Positions 23,540-32,313 of a DNA stretch of 38,581 nt are shown here, piece by piece. The position numbers were made by a program, and so were the translations under genes. Source of the stretch: Porphyromonadaceae bacterium UBA7042. GTDB taxonomy: Bacteria; Bacteroidota; Bacteroidia; Bacteroidales; Muribaculaceae. Under the pieces are notes generated by a model. The model was not told the origin of the DNA, searched no databases, and worked only from the letters and a program-made list of their open reading frames with translations. How positions within the stretch are numbered: position 1 is the first letter of the stretch; each line of letters starts with the position of its first letter. Location of the stretch: NCBI GenBank assembly GCA_002494015.1, contig DLAR01000003.1:1-38581 (forward strand). Reading direction: 5' to 3'.

Positions 23540-25825
23540 TTATTCGATTTCCGAAAGGCGGTTTTTGTCACCCACGACCCAGATGGTGTCACCGGCCATG
23601 AAGACAGTCTTGGCATCGGGTTGCAGAAACTCGTCACCGCGCTGAACCGAGACGAGCAATGCGCTGAACGTGTGGCTCAAATCGGCCTGAGCCACCGTGC
23701 GTCCCACAATCGGAGAATTTTCACCGAGGCGCACACTGGTCAGCTTTATATCGCCCGACTTGGGAGTGTCGGTGTCATTTTCTCCGGCCGACTCTATGAC
23801 CGGGAGCATCGCCTGTATCTCCTCATCGGTGCCTATCACGCCGAGGACATCGCCGGGAAAGATGCGGGCATCGGCATCGGGGACGAGTATCATTTCATTG
23901 CCGCGCTGGATGCTTGACACGGAGACGCCATATTTCTGACGCAGGCCTGAATTCTTCAGCCGTTCCCCGACAAAGGGACAACCGTAGCCAACGGTCATGA
24001 AGGCGAGGTGCATGTTGCTGACGAGATTGTTGTTGCGTCCGCTGCGCCGCAGCTCGCGCTCGTTGAGGTTGTCGAGAAACTTGGCCTCGATATGCTGCAT
24101 GCGCTTGCGCACACGGTTGGAGAACGAGAGTATTATCAACAGGAACACCGCAAGACCGACCGTCCACCCGACAAGCAGCGAATAGATGTGGCTCAGCAAG
24201 TAGACGATAATCACCATCGCGATGAGCAGGCGGAATACCGTCATGACAATCAGCGGCACGTCAAACCGTGCATTGGCGGCAACAAGTCGCTCCCGCTCGG
24301 TCTTCTTGGATGCGGGATAGGTCATAGCCATCAGGAACGGGGCCATGATGACGAGAGAGATGACGGTGGTGAAAAACCGTCCCCACGACGGGAACACCGA
24401 TGTCATCAGCGGCATCAGGAAGTTAAGCGACAGAATCGTGAGGGAAATCAGGACGATGGTGTACAGAAGCACACGCCACAGGTAACGGCGGAAAAGCGAT
24501 TTCCACAAGGTGGCGGTGACATTCTCGCTCTCGGTGGTCACATTTCCGCTATAACGGTTTATGAGGAAGTTGAGACGGCGCGGGAGATGACGCTCGATCC
24601 AGTTGTAGACCGGGTCGGCCATGCGGATGAAATAGGGGGTGGTGAATGTCGTGATTACCGACACGGCCACCACGATGGGATAGATGGTGGGTTCGAGCAC
24701 TCCGAGCGACATGCCGAGCGACGCGATAATGAACGCAAACTCGCCAATCTGTGTCAGCGAAAAACCACTCTCGATTGCCACACGCAGAGTCTGGCCGGTG
24801 AGCAGCATGCCGAATGTGCCGAAAAATATCATCCCGGCTATCACCACGGCCGACAGAAGGAGAATGGGGCCGAAATAATCAAATATAATGTGGGGGTTGA
24901 CCATCATGCCGACCGAGATAAAAAACACTGCCCCAAAAAGGTCCTTGACCGGCATGGTCACGCGCTCGATGCGCTCGGCAAAGCTCGTGCCCGCAAGAAT
25001 CGACCCCATGACGAAGGCTCCGAGCGCGAGGGAAAAGCCGCAATAGACCGAGAACACGGCCATGCCGAGGCAGAGGCCCATCGAGACAATGAGCAGCGTC
25101 TCGCTGTTGAGATAACGACGCTGATAATTGAGCAGCGACGGGAGGACGAAGACCCCGACGAGAAACCACATTATGAGGAAGAACCCGAGCTTGCTGACAC
25201 TGTAAAGCATCTCGGCTCCCTCGACGCTGTTGTTAATCGCAATCGACGAGAGGATTACCATCATCAAGACAGCAAAAAGGTCTTCGACAATGAGGACGGC
25301 AAGGACAAGGGAGGCAAATTTTTTCTGCCGCAACCCCAAGTCGGTAAACGCCTTTATAATAATGGTGGTCGACGACATCGACAACATGCCGCCGAGGAAA
25401 AGGCTGTTTATATAAGTGAAACCGAGCACATGCCCGACAGCAAACCCCGCCCCCATCATGCCGCACACGATGAACAGCGCGGTCACGACCGCCGAGCCGC
25501 CAGCATTCAGAAGTTTCTTAAAGCTGAATTCGAGACCAAGCGAAAACAGGAGGACTATGATACCTATCTGAGCCCAGAACTCGATATTTTCCTCGGTCGA
25601 GACCGAGGGAAGATATTCAAAGTTGGGACTGGCAAGAAAGCCGGCCACGATATACCCGAGAACCACCGGCTGCTTCAGCCACTTGAAAAGCAGCGTGATG
25701 CCGGCCCCGAGTATAAGAATGAACGCGAGGTCGCGTATGAGGCCTTCAATATCAAATGTAGAGTGTTGTGCGACCGCCTCGGCAGTGTCTCCGGCAACGG
25801 TGGCGAGCAACAGTGATAGGAGCAT
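23540..25825 (-). CDS. CPA2-family monovalent cation:proton antiporter with two RCK-C domains
   Basis: The 761-residue protein begins with a cleavable or helical N-terminus, then the CPA2 Na+(K+)/H+ exchanger core (KWLKQPVVLGYIVAGFLASPN, GLEFSFKKLLNAGGSAV, FLGGMLSMSSTTIIIKAFTDLGLRQKKFASLVLAVLIVEDLFAVLMM), 12-13 helices. The VEDL Asp pattern fits the ion site. A second membrane section (~440-580) precedes two tandem TrkA-C/RCK-C domains (FVGERLKNSGLRQKYGVSVSSIQRG.. and SPIVGRTVAQADLSHTFSALLVSVQRGDEFLQP) at the C-terminus. There is no Rossmann RCK-N domain, so nucleotide gating would differ from KefC. Substrate ion is uncertain. It sits 20 bases after mgtC. Confidence 0.9.
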   Translation of the reverse strand: MLLSLLLATVAGDTAEAVAQHSTFDIEGLIRDLAFILILGAGITLLFKWLKQPVVLGYIVAGFLASPNFEYLPSVSTEENIEFWAQIGIIVLLFSLGLEFSFKKLLNAGGSAVVTALFIVCGMMGAGFAVGHVLGFTYINSLFLGGMLSMSSTTIIIKAFTDLGLRQKKFASLVLAVLIVEDLFAVLMMVILSSIAINNSVEGAEMLYSVSKLGFFLIMWFLVGVFVLPSLLNYQRRYLNSETLLIVSMGLCLGMAVFSVYCGFSLALGAFVMGSILAGTSFAERIERVTMPVKDLFGAVFFISVGMMVNPHIIFDYFGPILLLSAVVIAGMIFFGTFGMLLTGQTLRVAIESGFSLTQIGEFAFIIASLGMSLGVLEPTIYPIVVAVSVITTFTTPYFIRMADPVYNWIERHLPRRLNFLINRYSGNVTTESENVTATLWKSLFRRYLWRVLLYTIVLISLTILSLNFLMPLMTSVFPSWGRFFTTVISLVIMAPFLMAMTYPASKKTERERLVAANARFDVPLIVMTVFRLLIAMVIIVYLLSHIYSLLVGWTVGLAVFLLIILSFSNRVRKRMQHIEAKFLDNLNERELRRSGRNNNLVSNMHLAFMTVGYGCPFVGERLKNSGLRQKYGVSVSSIQRGNEMILVPDADARIFPGDVLGVIGTDEEIQAMLPVIESAGENDTDTPKSGDIKLTSVRLGENSPIVGRTVAQADLSHTFSALLVSVQRGDEFLQPDAKTVFMAGDTIWVVGDKNRLSEIE

Positions 25826-25845
25826 AGTTGAAATTTAAATTGAAT

Positions 25846-26565
25846 TTAGGAAAGATCAGCTTGATTGGACAACGAAATCGAAATTATGTCACCCACCGCG
25901 TTCAGGTCGTGGAAAACGTTGATGTAGTCAGTATTTTCTTTGCCGAGACAAAGCAGATTCAGCCGCGTGACACCGGCCTCGTATTCGTAGTCGACATAGA
26001 AACGTGACAAGTGTATGTGGTATCGGTCAAGGACCGCGCGATAGTCGTCAATCGAGCTGACGACGCCGCGGGTCTTGATGCGTATCGTGCGGGCCTCGTT
26101 ACCCACGTTGACACGGTATTCGAGACGCTCAAGCACGGTAAGCACGATTATTACGAGAGCCGTCGCACAGGCTGCGACGACATACATCCCCACGCCGACG
26201 GCCATTCCGATAGTTGCCACAATCCATATCCCGGCAGCGGTGGTCAGTCCGCGCACGGAACCTTTCATCTGAATGATGGCCCCGGCACCGAGGAAACCGA
26301 TGCCGGTAATCACCTGTGCCGCGATGCGTCCCGGGTCGCCGTTTTTCAACCCGAGATATTCCTGCGGGACATAAATCGACAGAATCATAGCGAGAGCCGC
26401 CCCCATCGAGATGAGCGCGAATGTGCGCAATCCGGCCATCTGCCCCTTGCGTTTGCGCTCGATACCGACAAGGCTGCCGAGTAGCATCGACACGACGAGG
26501 CGGAAAGCCGCCGTCGAAGTGGTCAGCTCGACATCATTGACCGACTGCCAGAACTCGCCCCACAT
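25846..26565 (-). CDS. MgtC/SapB family membrane protein
   Basis: The 239-residue protein carries the MgtC core in its first ~145 residues: RLVVSMLLGSLVGIERKRKGQMAGLRTFALISMGAALAMILSIY, then GDPGRIAAQVITGIGFLGAGAIIQMKGSVRGLTTAAGIWIVATIGMAVG and one further helix. The last ~90 residues form a soluble ACT-like tail. MgtC proteins help survival in low Mg2+ by affecting membrane energetics and the F-type ATPase in Salmonella; the role here is inference. The start codon overlaps the stop of the coiled-coil gene (TAATG), so the two are translationally coupled. Confidence 0.9.
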   Translation of the reverse strand: MWGEFWQSVNDVELTTSTAAFRLVVSMLLGSLVGIERKRKGQMAGLRTFALISMGAALAMILSIYVPQEYLGLKNGDPGRIAAQVITGIGFLGAGAIIQMKGSVRGLTTAAGIWIVATIGMAVGVGMYVVAACATALVIIVLTVLERLEYRVNVGNEARTIRIKTRGVVSSIDDYRAVLDRYHIHLSRFYVDYEYEAGVTRLNLLCLGKENTDYINVFHDLNAVGDIISISLSNQADLS

Positions 26566-27476
26566 TACTTTTTAAGGGTAAAGTGGCGGGAGGTGAGGCG
26601 GTAACCGTCAGTAAACAGTTCCACGGTGTAGTCACCGGGCGTAAGGGTGGTGCTGACATCCCAGTAGATGCGGATGCCTGTTATCTCGTCACCGGCATAC
26701 TCGATGACCTTGCGGGCGGTGCAGGGAATAGATTTTCCTTCAAAGTCAAACGCCCCGGCATTGCCGAGCAACTGCCCTTCGGGGTTGACGAGACGCAGAT
26801 AGATTGTCTTGTTGCCCACGGGGGTGGAATTGTTCTGAGGGATTGTAAATGTCACCATGAGCTGCTTGGCCTTGGTCACGTTTTTCTCGTTTTTACCGTT
26901 TTTCTTCAGTCCGACAAGCGAAACACCCGTAACGTTGAGTTTCTCGGCAAGGGTCATACGCTCGCTGAGGTTTTCATTGCGGCGTGCCTCCTCTCTCACA
27001 CGCGACGAAAGCTGCTGGTTCTGGGCCTTGATTTCGCTGTTTTCGGCCTTCAGTCCGGCATTTTCCTTGTTGAGGGAGTCTATCTGGGCGATATAGTGGC
27101 GCAGAAGACCTTTGAGAGTCGAGATTTCTGACTGAAGCTCGGCTATGCGCTTCGCACTCTTGACCTTCTCTGACTTGAGTTCCTGAATGAGCTGCTCGAC
27201 CTTGGCCTTGGCAGCGGTATATTTTGCAAGGATGGTGTCACTTGCCAGTGACTGCGCCTGATTCTCATACTGCTGGAACTCGGCATTGACTGCCTCAAAC
27301 TCATTGGTGAGCTGCAACTGCTCGTTTTCAAGTTTCAATTCCTCGTTTTGCAGACGTGCCTGCTCTACATCGCTCTTTAACGATGCTACCTGCGTTATGC
27401 CAAACACAACCGCCACGAGCAGCAACACGGCAAGCCCTATGGCAATCCACAGCATAGGTATTCCTTTTTTCTTCAT
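26565..27476 (-). CDS. Membrane-anchored coiled-coil protein with C-terminal beta domain
   Basis: The 303-residue protein has an N-terminal membrane helix (residues ~8-30), then a long coiled coil (~32-175) rich in Leu/Glu/Gln heptads (LKSDVEQARLQNEELKLENEQLQ, LIQELKSEKVKSAKRIAELQS, IDSLNKENAGLKAENSEIKAQNQQL). The C-terminal ~110 residues look like a beta-sandwich (QLMVTFTIPQNNSTPVGNKTIYLRLVNPEGQLLG, GIRIYWDVSTTLTPGDYTVELFTDGY). The layout would place the beta domain far out in the periplasm. This arrangement is conserved in Bacteroidetes without a known function. It is the first gene of the operon, behind the strongest promoter in the window; TAATG coupling to mgtC ties its job to ion homeostasis. 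Confidence 0.78.
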   Translation of the reverse strand: MKKKGIPMLWIAIGLAVLLLVAVVFGITQVASLKSDVEQARLQNEELKLENEQLQLTNEFEAVNAEFQQYENQAQSLASDTILAKYTAAKAKVEQLIQELKSEKVKSAKRIAELQSEISTLKGLLRHYIAQIDSLNKENAGLKAENSEIKAQNQQLSSRVREEARRNENLSERMTLAEKLNVTGVSLVGLKKNGKNEKNVTKAKQLMVTFTIPQNNSTPVGNKTIYLRLVNPEGQLLGNAGAFDFEGKSIPCTARKVIEYAGDEITGIRIYWDVSTTLTPGDYTVELFTDGYRLTSRHFTLKK

Positions 27477-27504
27477 ATATCTGATCTAAACGTTTATTCA
27501 AGTG

Positions 27505-27536
27505 CAAATTTACAAACCGTTGCCAAATTAACCAAA
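27505..27536 (-). promoter_or_regulatory. Full Bacteroidetes promoter for the coiled-coil/mgtC operon
   Basis: On the minus strand, TTTG (27536-27533) is followed by exactly 20 bases and TAAATTTG (27512-27505). This fits the Bacteroidetes primary-sigma consensus TTTG-N19-21-TAnnTTTG in both boxes and spacing. Transcription would start near 27498. Confidence 0.75.
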
Positions 27537-28406
27537 TTTTGCCGCATTTAAGTCGAAATCCAAGTCGAGGAAATCCTTCAGGCGCGGCAATGACGCGAGG
27601 GCGGCGGCACGGCCGCGGGCATAGGTGTCGCGCATCTTTGTCCTGTCGGTATCGACACGCCCTATCGGGAGAGGTCGCTCGGGGGCGATTACGAGTGTCG
27701 ACCCCTCGGCAGCCTGCCGGCTCAGATAGTCAAGCTGGGCATTATACATTTCATGACGGTGCGCCATCGCCTCGGCAACTGCGGGATACTTGCGCAGCAG
27801 CAGGCGGAAAAGCCACGCCGGGGCGGGCGATTTTCTATATCCGAGAGGCTGCGTCAGGACCACGATGTTGCGGTCATAACCTATCGACCGAAAATATTTC
27901 AATGGGATGGAGTCGGTGATTCCGCCGTCGAGCATCAGCCGCCCGTCATCGACACGCACAGGGCGGGTGACCCCCGGCATCGAGGCCGAGGCACGAAGCC
28001 ATTCGAGGGCGGCATGGTCGATTTTGTCTATGCGTTTATACACCGGCTCGGCGGTGAGGACATCGGTGCTGACCGAGTAAAATTCCATCGGATTGCTTTC
28101 ATAAGCCTCCACATCGAATATGTCGAGTTCAAGCGGCAACGTGTGGTAGGCAAACTCGGCCCCGACGAGGTCGCCGGTGGTCACAAGAGAACGCAGCCCC
28201 ATGTAGCGCGGGTCTTTGCAGTATTTCAGATTATACCGCAGCACCCTCCCGGGCTGGCGCGATTTATAGTTGCAGCCGAAACTCGAACCGGCCGACACCC
28301 CTATCAACCCGTCAAACTCGATGCCGTGTTCCATCATCACGTCCATCACCCCGGCAGTAAAGAGGCCCCGCATGGCCCCGCCTTCAAGCACAAGTCCTTT
28401 TTTCAT
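27528..28406 (-). CDS. Patatin-like phospholipase/acyl hydrolase
   Basis: The 292-residue protein has the patatin layout: oxyanion Gly-rich start GLVLEGGAMRGLFTAGVMDVM (residues ~4-24), the nucleophile elbow GVSAGS (~38-43) and the catalytic Asp in DGGITDSIPL (~170-179). It resembles YjjU/RssA-type bacterial patatins. No signal peptide is visible, so it probably acts on lipids or acyl esters at the inner face of the membrane. It is divergent from the alpha/beta hydrolase at 28486. Its stop lies in the promoter region of the next operon, so read-through control is possible. Confidence 0.9.
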   Translation of the reverse strand: MKKGLVLEGGAMRGLFTAGVMDVMMEHGIEFDGLIGVSAGSSFGCNYKSRQPGRVLRYNLKYCKDPRYMGLRSLVTTGDLVGAEFAYHTLPLELDIFDVEAYESNPMEFYSVSTDVLTAEPVYKRIDKIDHAALEWLRASASMPGVTRPVRVDDGRLMLDGGITDSIPLKYFRSIGYDRNIVVLTQPLGYRKSPAPAWLFRLLLRKYPAVAEAMAHRHEMYNAQLDYLSRQAAEGSTLVIAPERPLPIGRVDTDRTKMRDTYARGRAAALASLPRLKDFLDLDFDLNAAKFG

Positions 28407-28427
28407 CTCATTTCACTATTCTTGCAG

Positions 28428-28435
28428 CAAATTTA
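28428..28435 (-). promoter_or_regulatory. -7 box for the patatin gene
   Basis: Minus-strand TAAATTTG matches TAnnTTTG, 22 bases before the ATG at 28406. Confidence 0.55.
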
Positions 28436-28458
28436 GTCAAATTTTCGGGGATTTTCGC

Positions 28459-28466
28459 TAACTTTG
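28459..28466 (+). promoter_or_regulatory. -7 box for the hydrolase-Mur ligase-Ddl operon
   Basis: TAACTTTG matches TAnnTTTG, 20 bases before the ATG at 28486. Confidence 0.6.
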
Positions 28467-28485
28467 CGGGTCAAATATATCTATA

Positions 28486-29253
28486 ATGGAAAAGGATGTA
28501 GAAATCGACGGAACGTCGTTTCATTATACCGATAACGGCGAAGGGCCGCGCACAATCGTGCTGATGCACGGCTGGGGGTGCAACTCCACGACACTTGCGT
28601 CAATCGAGCGCGTGGCTCTCGACGAAGGGTATCGTGTTGTCAACCTCGACTTTCCGGGATTCGGCAAATCGACCGAGCCGGCCGAGCCTTGGGGCATAGA
28701 GCGATACACTGCCGCGACCGAGCAATTGCTCCGAGAGGCAGGTGTCGAGCGGCCTGTCATGCTCGGACATTCATTCGGAGGGCGCGTGGGCATTCTCTAC
28801 GCATCACGCAACCCGGTTGAAAAACTCATTCTTGTCGATGCAGCCGGAGTGAAACCGCGCCGGTCGCTGAATTATTACCGCAAAGTCTACACATTCAAGG
28901 CTTTCAAGTGGATATTGCGCGGGCTGATGGGGCGCGCCAAGGCCGAGGAGGTGCTGGACAAGATGCGCTCGTCGAGCGGGTCAGGCGACTATGCCGCCGC
29001 GTCGCCACGGATGCGGCAGGTCCTGTCGCGCGTGGTCAACGAAGACCTGTGCCATGTCATGCCGTCAATCAAGGCTCCGACGCTGCTGATCTGGGGAGAA
29101 AACGATACCGCCACCCCGCTATCCGACGCGAAAAAGATGGGAAGCCTCATCCCCGGCTCGGGCCTCGTGTCATTCCCCGGATGCGGCCATTACAGCTTCC
29201 TTGACAACCCGGCACAATTTGCAGCCGTGCTCCGCTCCTTCCTCAACTCTTAA
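28486..29253 (+). CDS. Alpha/beta-fold hydrolase
   Basis: The 255-residue cytoplasmic protein has the full catalytic set: the oxyanion-hole segment MHGWGCNS (residues ~26-33), nucleophile elbow LGHSFGGR (Ser ~95), Asp in WGENDTATP and His in GCGHYSFLDNP near the end. A cap domain lies between ~125 and 190. The substrate class (ester, amide, lactone) cannot be told. It is the first gene of a plus-strand run; the MurF-like ligase starts 27 bases after its stop, which suggests a role in the same pathway, perhaps hydrolysing a peptide or ester made by the ligases. That is inference from position. Confidence 0.88.
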   Translation: MEKDVEIDGTSFHYTDNGEGPRTIVLMHGWGCNSTTLASIERVALDEGYRVVNLDFPGFGKSTEPAEPWGIERYTAATEQLLREAGVERPVMLGHSFGGRVGILYASRNPVEKLILVDAAGVKPRRSLNYYRKVYTFKAFKWILRGLMGRAKAEEVLDKMRSSSGSGDYAAASPRMRQVLSRVVNEDLCHVMPSIKAPTLLIWGENDTATPLSDAKKMGSLIPGSGLVSFPGCGHYSFLDNPAQFAAVLRSFLNS

Positions 29254-29280
29254 TAAACCCTAAACTTAAACTTTAAACCA

Positions 29281-30864
29281 ATGTTCTGGTTATCCTATAT
29301 CGCCCTTATAGCTGCGTGCGTCAATGCCGGATACGAGTTCCGACGCGACCTGATGATGCTGCAACAGAATTCCTATCGCAACGAGCGTTACCGCCGCTGG
29401 CTCGACACGTCGGGCGACACGACCTCGGTCATGAGGCTTGTGTCAATGGCTGTCGTTCTCGCCTCGCTGTCAACATTGTCGACCCCGATAGTCGGAGCTG
29501 CCCTCATAGGCGTTGTCAGCATCCTCGACATCATCTCGCTTGCAAGAAAGAAATACAAAAAACCGCTCGTGTGGACACCCCGCGCCCGGCGCATCTATGC
29601 CGTCATGACGCTGCTTGCCGTCATCGCCATCGTCGTGCCCGGAATCGTCACGGGGATGACACGTCACAGCGTGGAGCTGATGGGAGCGGCCGCAATGATT
29701 GTCTACTGTCTCTCCCATGTGTTCACCCTTTTGGCCAACTGGCTGCTGAAACCTGTCGAGGCACGCATCAATGCCCGTTACTATCATGAGGCGGAACGCA
29801 TTCTCGCCTTGATGCCCGGCCTGAAAATAATCGGTGTGACCGGCAGCTACGGCAAGACGAGCACCAAGCACTACCTCAACCGCATCCTTGCCGAAAAATA
29901 TGATGTCATGATGACCCCGGGCAGTTTCAACACCACCCTCGGCGTTATCCGCACCGTGCGCGAGCATCTGAAACCCTACAACGAGGTCTTTATCGTCGAG
30001 ATGGGGGCAAAGCAGCCGGGCGACATCAAGGAGATATGTGACCTCGTGCATCCCTCGATGGGTATCGTGACCGCCGTGGGCGAGCAGCATTTGGAATCGT
30101 TCAAGTCAATTGAAAATGTGCAACGCACCAAGTTTGAGCTTGTCGACGCTCTCCCCGCCGACGGCCTCGCAGTGGTCAACGACGATTTCCCCTTTGCCGC
30201 CAACCGCAAGGTCGACAATGTGGAATGCCTGCGCTACGCTGTCAAAAACACCGGTGCGGCCGATTACACAGCCTCGTCGATAACCTACTCTCCTGCCGGA
30301 ACCTCATTCGTGCTACGCTGCCCCGACGGGTCGGAACAGGAGTTCAAGACCCGCCTCGTGGGGGAATGCAACGTATCCAACCTCATGGGTGCCATAGTCA
30401 TTGCCTTGAAACTGAATGTCCCTGTCGACAAAATCAGATATGCCGTGAGCAAAATCGAGCAGGTCGAACACCGCCTGAACATGAAACGCACCCCCGGCGG
30501 GGTCACCATCATCGACGACGCGTTCAACTCCAACCCGACCGGCTCAGGCATGGCCCTCGACGTTCTCGCGTCAATGACCGGAGGGAAACGCATCGTCGTG
30601 ACACCGGGCATGATTGAGCTTGGCGACCGTCAGGAGGAACTCAACGAGGCTTTCGGCAGCAAAATCGCCACTTCGGCCGACGTAGCCATCATCGTGGGCC
30701 GCTATAACCGCGATGCTATCGTCAGCGGCATTGAGAAAGGAAACGGGACGGTCAAGACACACACCGTCGACACTTTTAACGACGCGCAGCACCTCTTGAC
30801 CACCATCCTCGCCCCGGGTGATACCATCCTTTACGAAAACGATTTACCCGACACGTTCAAATAA
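29281..30864 (+). CDS. Membrane-anchored Mur ligase, MurF-like
   Basis: The 527-residue protein has an N-terminal membrane region (residues ~1-165) with several hydrophobic helices (FWLSYIALIAACVNAGYEF, LVSMAVVLASLSTLSTPIVGAALIGVV, IYAVMTLLAVIAIVVPGIV, MGAAAMIVYCLSHVFTLLANWLL). After it come the three Mur ligase domains. The P-loop is GVTGSYGKTSTKHYL (~184-198), followed by EMGAKQPGDIKEI, HPSMGIVTAVGEQHLESF, and in the last domain DDAFNSNPTGSGMALDVL and VTPGMIELG. This matches MurF, which adds D-Ala-D-Ala to UDP-MurNAc-tripeptide, but ordinary MurF has no membrane domain and is ~90 residues shorter. A Ddl-like ATP-grasp ligase follows 39 bases later. The product may be peptidoglycan or another D-amino-acid conjugate. 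Confidence 0.85.
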   Translation: MFWLSYIALIAACVNAGYEFRRDLMMLQQNSYRNERYRRWLDTSGDTTSVMRLVSMAVVLASLSTLSTPIVGAALIGVVSILDIISLARKKYKKPLVWTPRARRIYAVMTLLAVIAIVVPGIVTGMTRHSVELMGAAAMIVYCLSHVFTLLANWLLKPVEARINARYYHEAERILALMPGLKIIGVTGSYGKTSTKHYLNRILAEKYDVMMTPGSFNTTLGVIRTVREHLKPYNEVFIVEMGAKQPGDIKEICDLVHPSMGIVTAVGEQHLESFKSIENVQRTKFELVDALPADGLAVVNDDFPFAANRKVDNVECLRYAVKNTGAADYTASSITYSPAGTSFVLRCPDGSEQEFKTRLVGECNVSNLMGAIVIALKLNVPVDKIRYAVSKIEQVEHRLNMKRTPGGVTIIDDAFNSNPTGSGMALDVLASMTGGKRIVVTPGMIELGDRQEELNEAFGSKIATSADVAIIVGRYNRDAIVSGIEKGNGTVKTHTVDTFNDAQHLLTTILAPGDTILYENDLPDTFK

Positions 30865-30903
30865 GCAGGCGTGTTGACAAAAAATACTACAAATCATCAA
30901 GAT

Positions 30904-32079
30904 ATGAAGACCAATATCGGAGTTTTTTTCGGAGGACGTTCCACCGAACATGAAATTTCAGTCATCTCGGCCTCTCAGGCCATGAATGCCATCAACCGCG
31001 ACAATTACGACGTTACACCTATATATATAACCAAGCAGGGACACTGGTATACCGGCGACGCGCTCTTTGACGTGGCCAATTACCGCGACATCCCGTCGCT
31101 GCTGAAGAAATGTACTGAAGTGTACATGCAACCGACATTCGGCGACTACAACCTCTATCGCAAAAACAAGGGTTTCTTTGACAAACCGGTCCTGACGAAA
31201 CTCGACATCGTTTTCCCCGTGCTGCACGGCTCCAACGGCGAGGACGGAGTGTTTGAGGGCGTGCTTGAATCGATTGGCATCCCCTTTGCCGGTTGCGACA
31301 CCTTGTCGAGCGCCAACGGCATGGACAAAATCACGATGAAAATGATTCTTCAGGCGTGTGACATACCCGTGGTTGACTATGTGTGGTTCACTGACAAGCA
31401 GTGGTTCTCACAGCGCGATGCGCTGATTGCCCGAATCGAGGAGAAAATAGGCTATCCCGTCATCGTCAAGCCCGCCAACCTCGGGTCGAGCGTCGGCATA
31501 GGCCGCGCCCGCAACCGCGAGGAACTGATGGAACGCATCGATACGGCTGAAAAATACTCGTCCCGCATCATCGTGGAGGACATGGTCGAGAATCTCAAGG
31601 AAATCAACTGCTCGGTTCTCGGCGACTGCGACGAGTATGAGACCTCGGTGTGCGAGGAGCCGATAAAAAGCGGCGAAATCCTCTCTTACGAGGACAAATA
31701 TATGGGAGGCACTAAGGGCGCAAAGGGTATGCAGGCATCACAGAAACGTATCCCCGCCGACCTTCCCGTTGAGATGAGCGACCGCATCCGTTTCCTCGCC
31801 GGAGAGACTTTCCGCGTGTTGAGCTGCCACGGTGTAAGCCGCGTGGATGTCATCGTCGATGCCGACACCAACGACATCTATGTCAACGAAATCAACACCA
31901 TCCCCGGCTCGCTCTCATTTTATCTGTGGGAAGCTACCGGCCTGACATTTGACAAGCTCATGGACCGCCTCGCCTCTTTAGCACTGAAACGCAACCGCGA
32001 ACGCGCGATGAAGACCGTCAGCTACGACCAGAATATCTTCTCGATGGGCGGTGGGGTCAAAGGCGGCAAGCTGAAGTAA
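30904..32079 (+). CDS. ddl: D-alanine-D-alanine ligase family (ATP-grasp) protein
   Basis: The 391-residue ATP-grasp enzyme starts at ATG 30904 (an upstream GTG frame from 30871 adds 11 residues). It has VFFGGRSTEHEISVISA, the loop PVLHGSNGEDGVFEGVLESIGIPFAGCD, MDKITMK, VKPANLGSSVGIGRA (ATP-binding Lys), EINCSVLG, LSYEDKYMGGTKGAKG and the Mg site NEINTIPG. Downstream of NTIPG canonical Ddl has about 15 residues (FTSISMYPKLWEASG-like); here there are only 11, SLSFYLWEATG, so the second-substrate loop differs. It is longer than usual Ddl (~300-350). It probably supplies the dipeptide for the neighbouring MurF-like ligase; D-Ala-D-Ala is the default guess. Confidence 0.86.
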   Translation: MKTNIGVFFGGRSTEHEISVISASQAMNAINRDNYDVTPIYITKQGHWYTGDALFDVANYRDIPSLLKKCTEVYMQPTFGDYNLYRKNKGFFDKPVLTKLDIVFPVLHGSNGEDGVFEGVLESIGIPFAGCDTLSSANGMDKITMKMILQACDIPVVDYVWFTDKQWFSQRDALIARIEEKIGYPVIVKPANLGSSVGIGRARNREELMERIDTAEKYSSRIIVEDMVENLKEINCSVLGDCDEYETSVCEEPIKSGEILSYEDKYMGGTKGAKGMQASQKRIPADLPVEMSDRIRFLAGETFRVLSCHGVSRVDVIVDADTNDIYVNEINTIPGSLSFYLWEATGLTFDKLMDRLASLALKRNRERAMKTVSYDQNIFSMGGGVKGGKLK

Positions 32080-32130
32080 TCCGGTTTAAGGTTTAGTTCA
32101 CCCTTCACCTTTCACCCTTCACTGTTTATT
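32080..32130 (+). repeat. Short CACCCTT/CACCTTT direct repeats
   Basis: The intergenic sequence holds CACCCTTCACCTTTCACCCTTCAC, three near-identical 7-base units. It is probably slippage-prone, with no visible function. Confidence 0.45.
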
Positions 32131-32313
32131 ATGGGAAATACTTGGCTCTGGATTCTCGCTGCCGTAGTCTATGGCGTTGCTTGCGGCGGAGTGTACACTT
32201 GGATGTCACCCCGGCGCATAGGGACGTGGCGGCTTTTCCTGCGCAGCACGGCAGCCTTTACCATTGCCGGGCTGATAATCGTTTATATACTTTTCAGAAT
32301 ATTCAAGGCATGA
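32131..32313 (+). CDS. Small two-helix membrane protein
   Basis: The 60-residue protein has two hydrophobic helices (WLWILAAVVYGVACGGVYTW and AFTIAGLIIVYILFRIF) joined by a basic loop with RRIGTWRLFLR. Its stop overlaps the ATG of the FAD oxidoreductase (ATGA at 32310-32313), which argues that it is translated. I do not recognise a family. It might anchor or assist the oxidoreductase, or belong to the MurF-like group upstream; both are guesses. Confidence 0.65.
   Translation: MGNTWLWILAAVVYGVACGGVYTWMSPRRIGTWRLFLRSTAAFTIAGLIIVYILFRIFKA

Noticed and set aside
24008..25816. Long plus-strand open frame opposite the antiporter
   Set aside because: It lies antisense to a clear CPA2 antiporter; composition is the mirror of that gene (His/Arg/Asp-rich) and shows no domain. 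The same applies to long antisense frames over dnaJ (35477-36748) and nrdJ (14468-15325).
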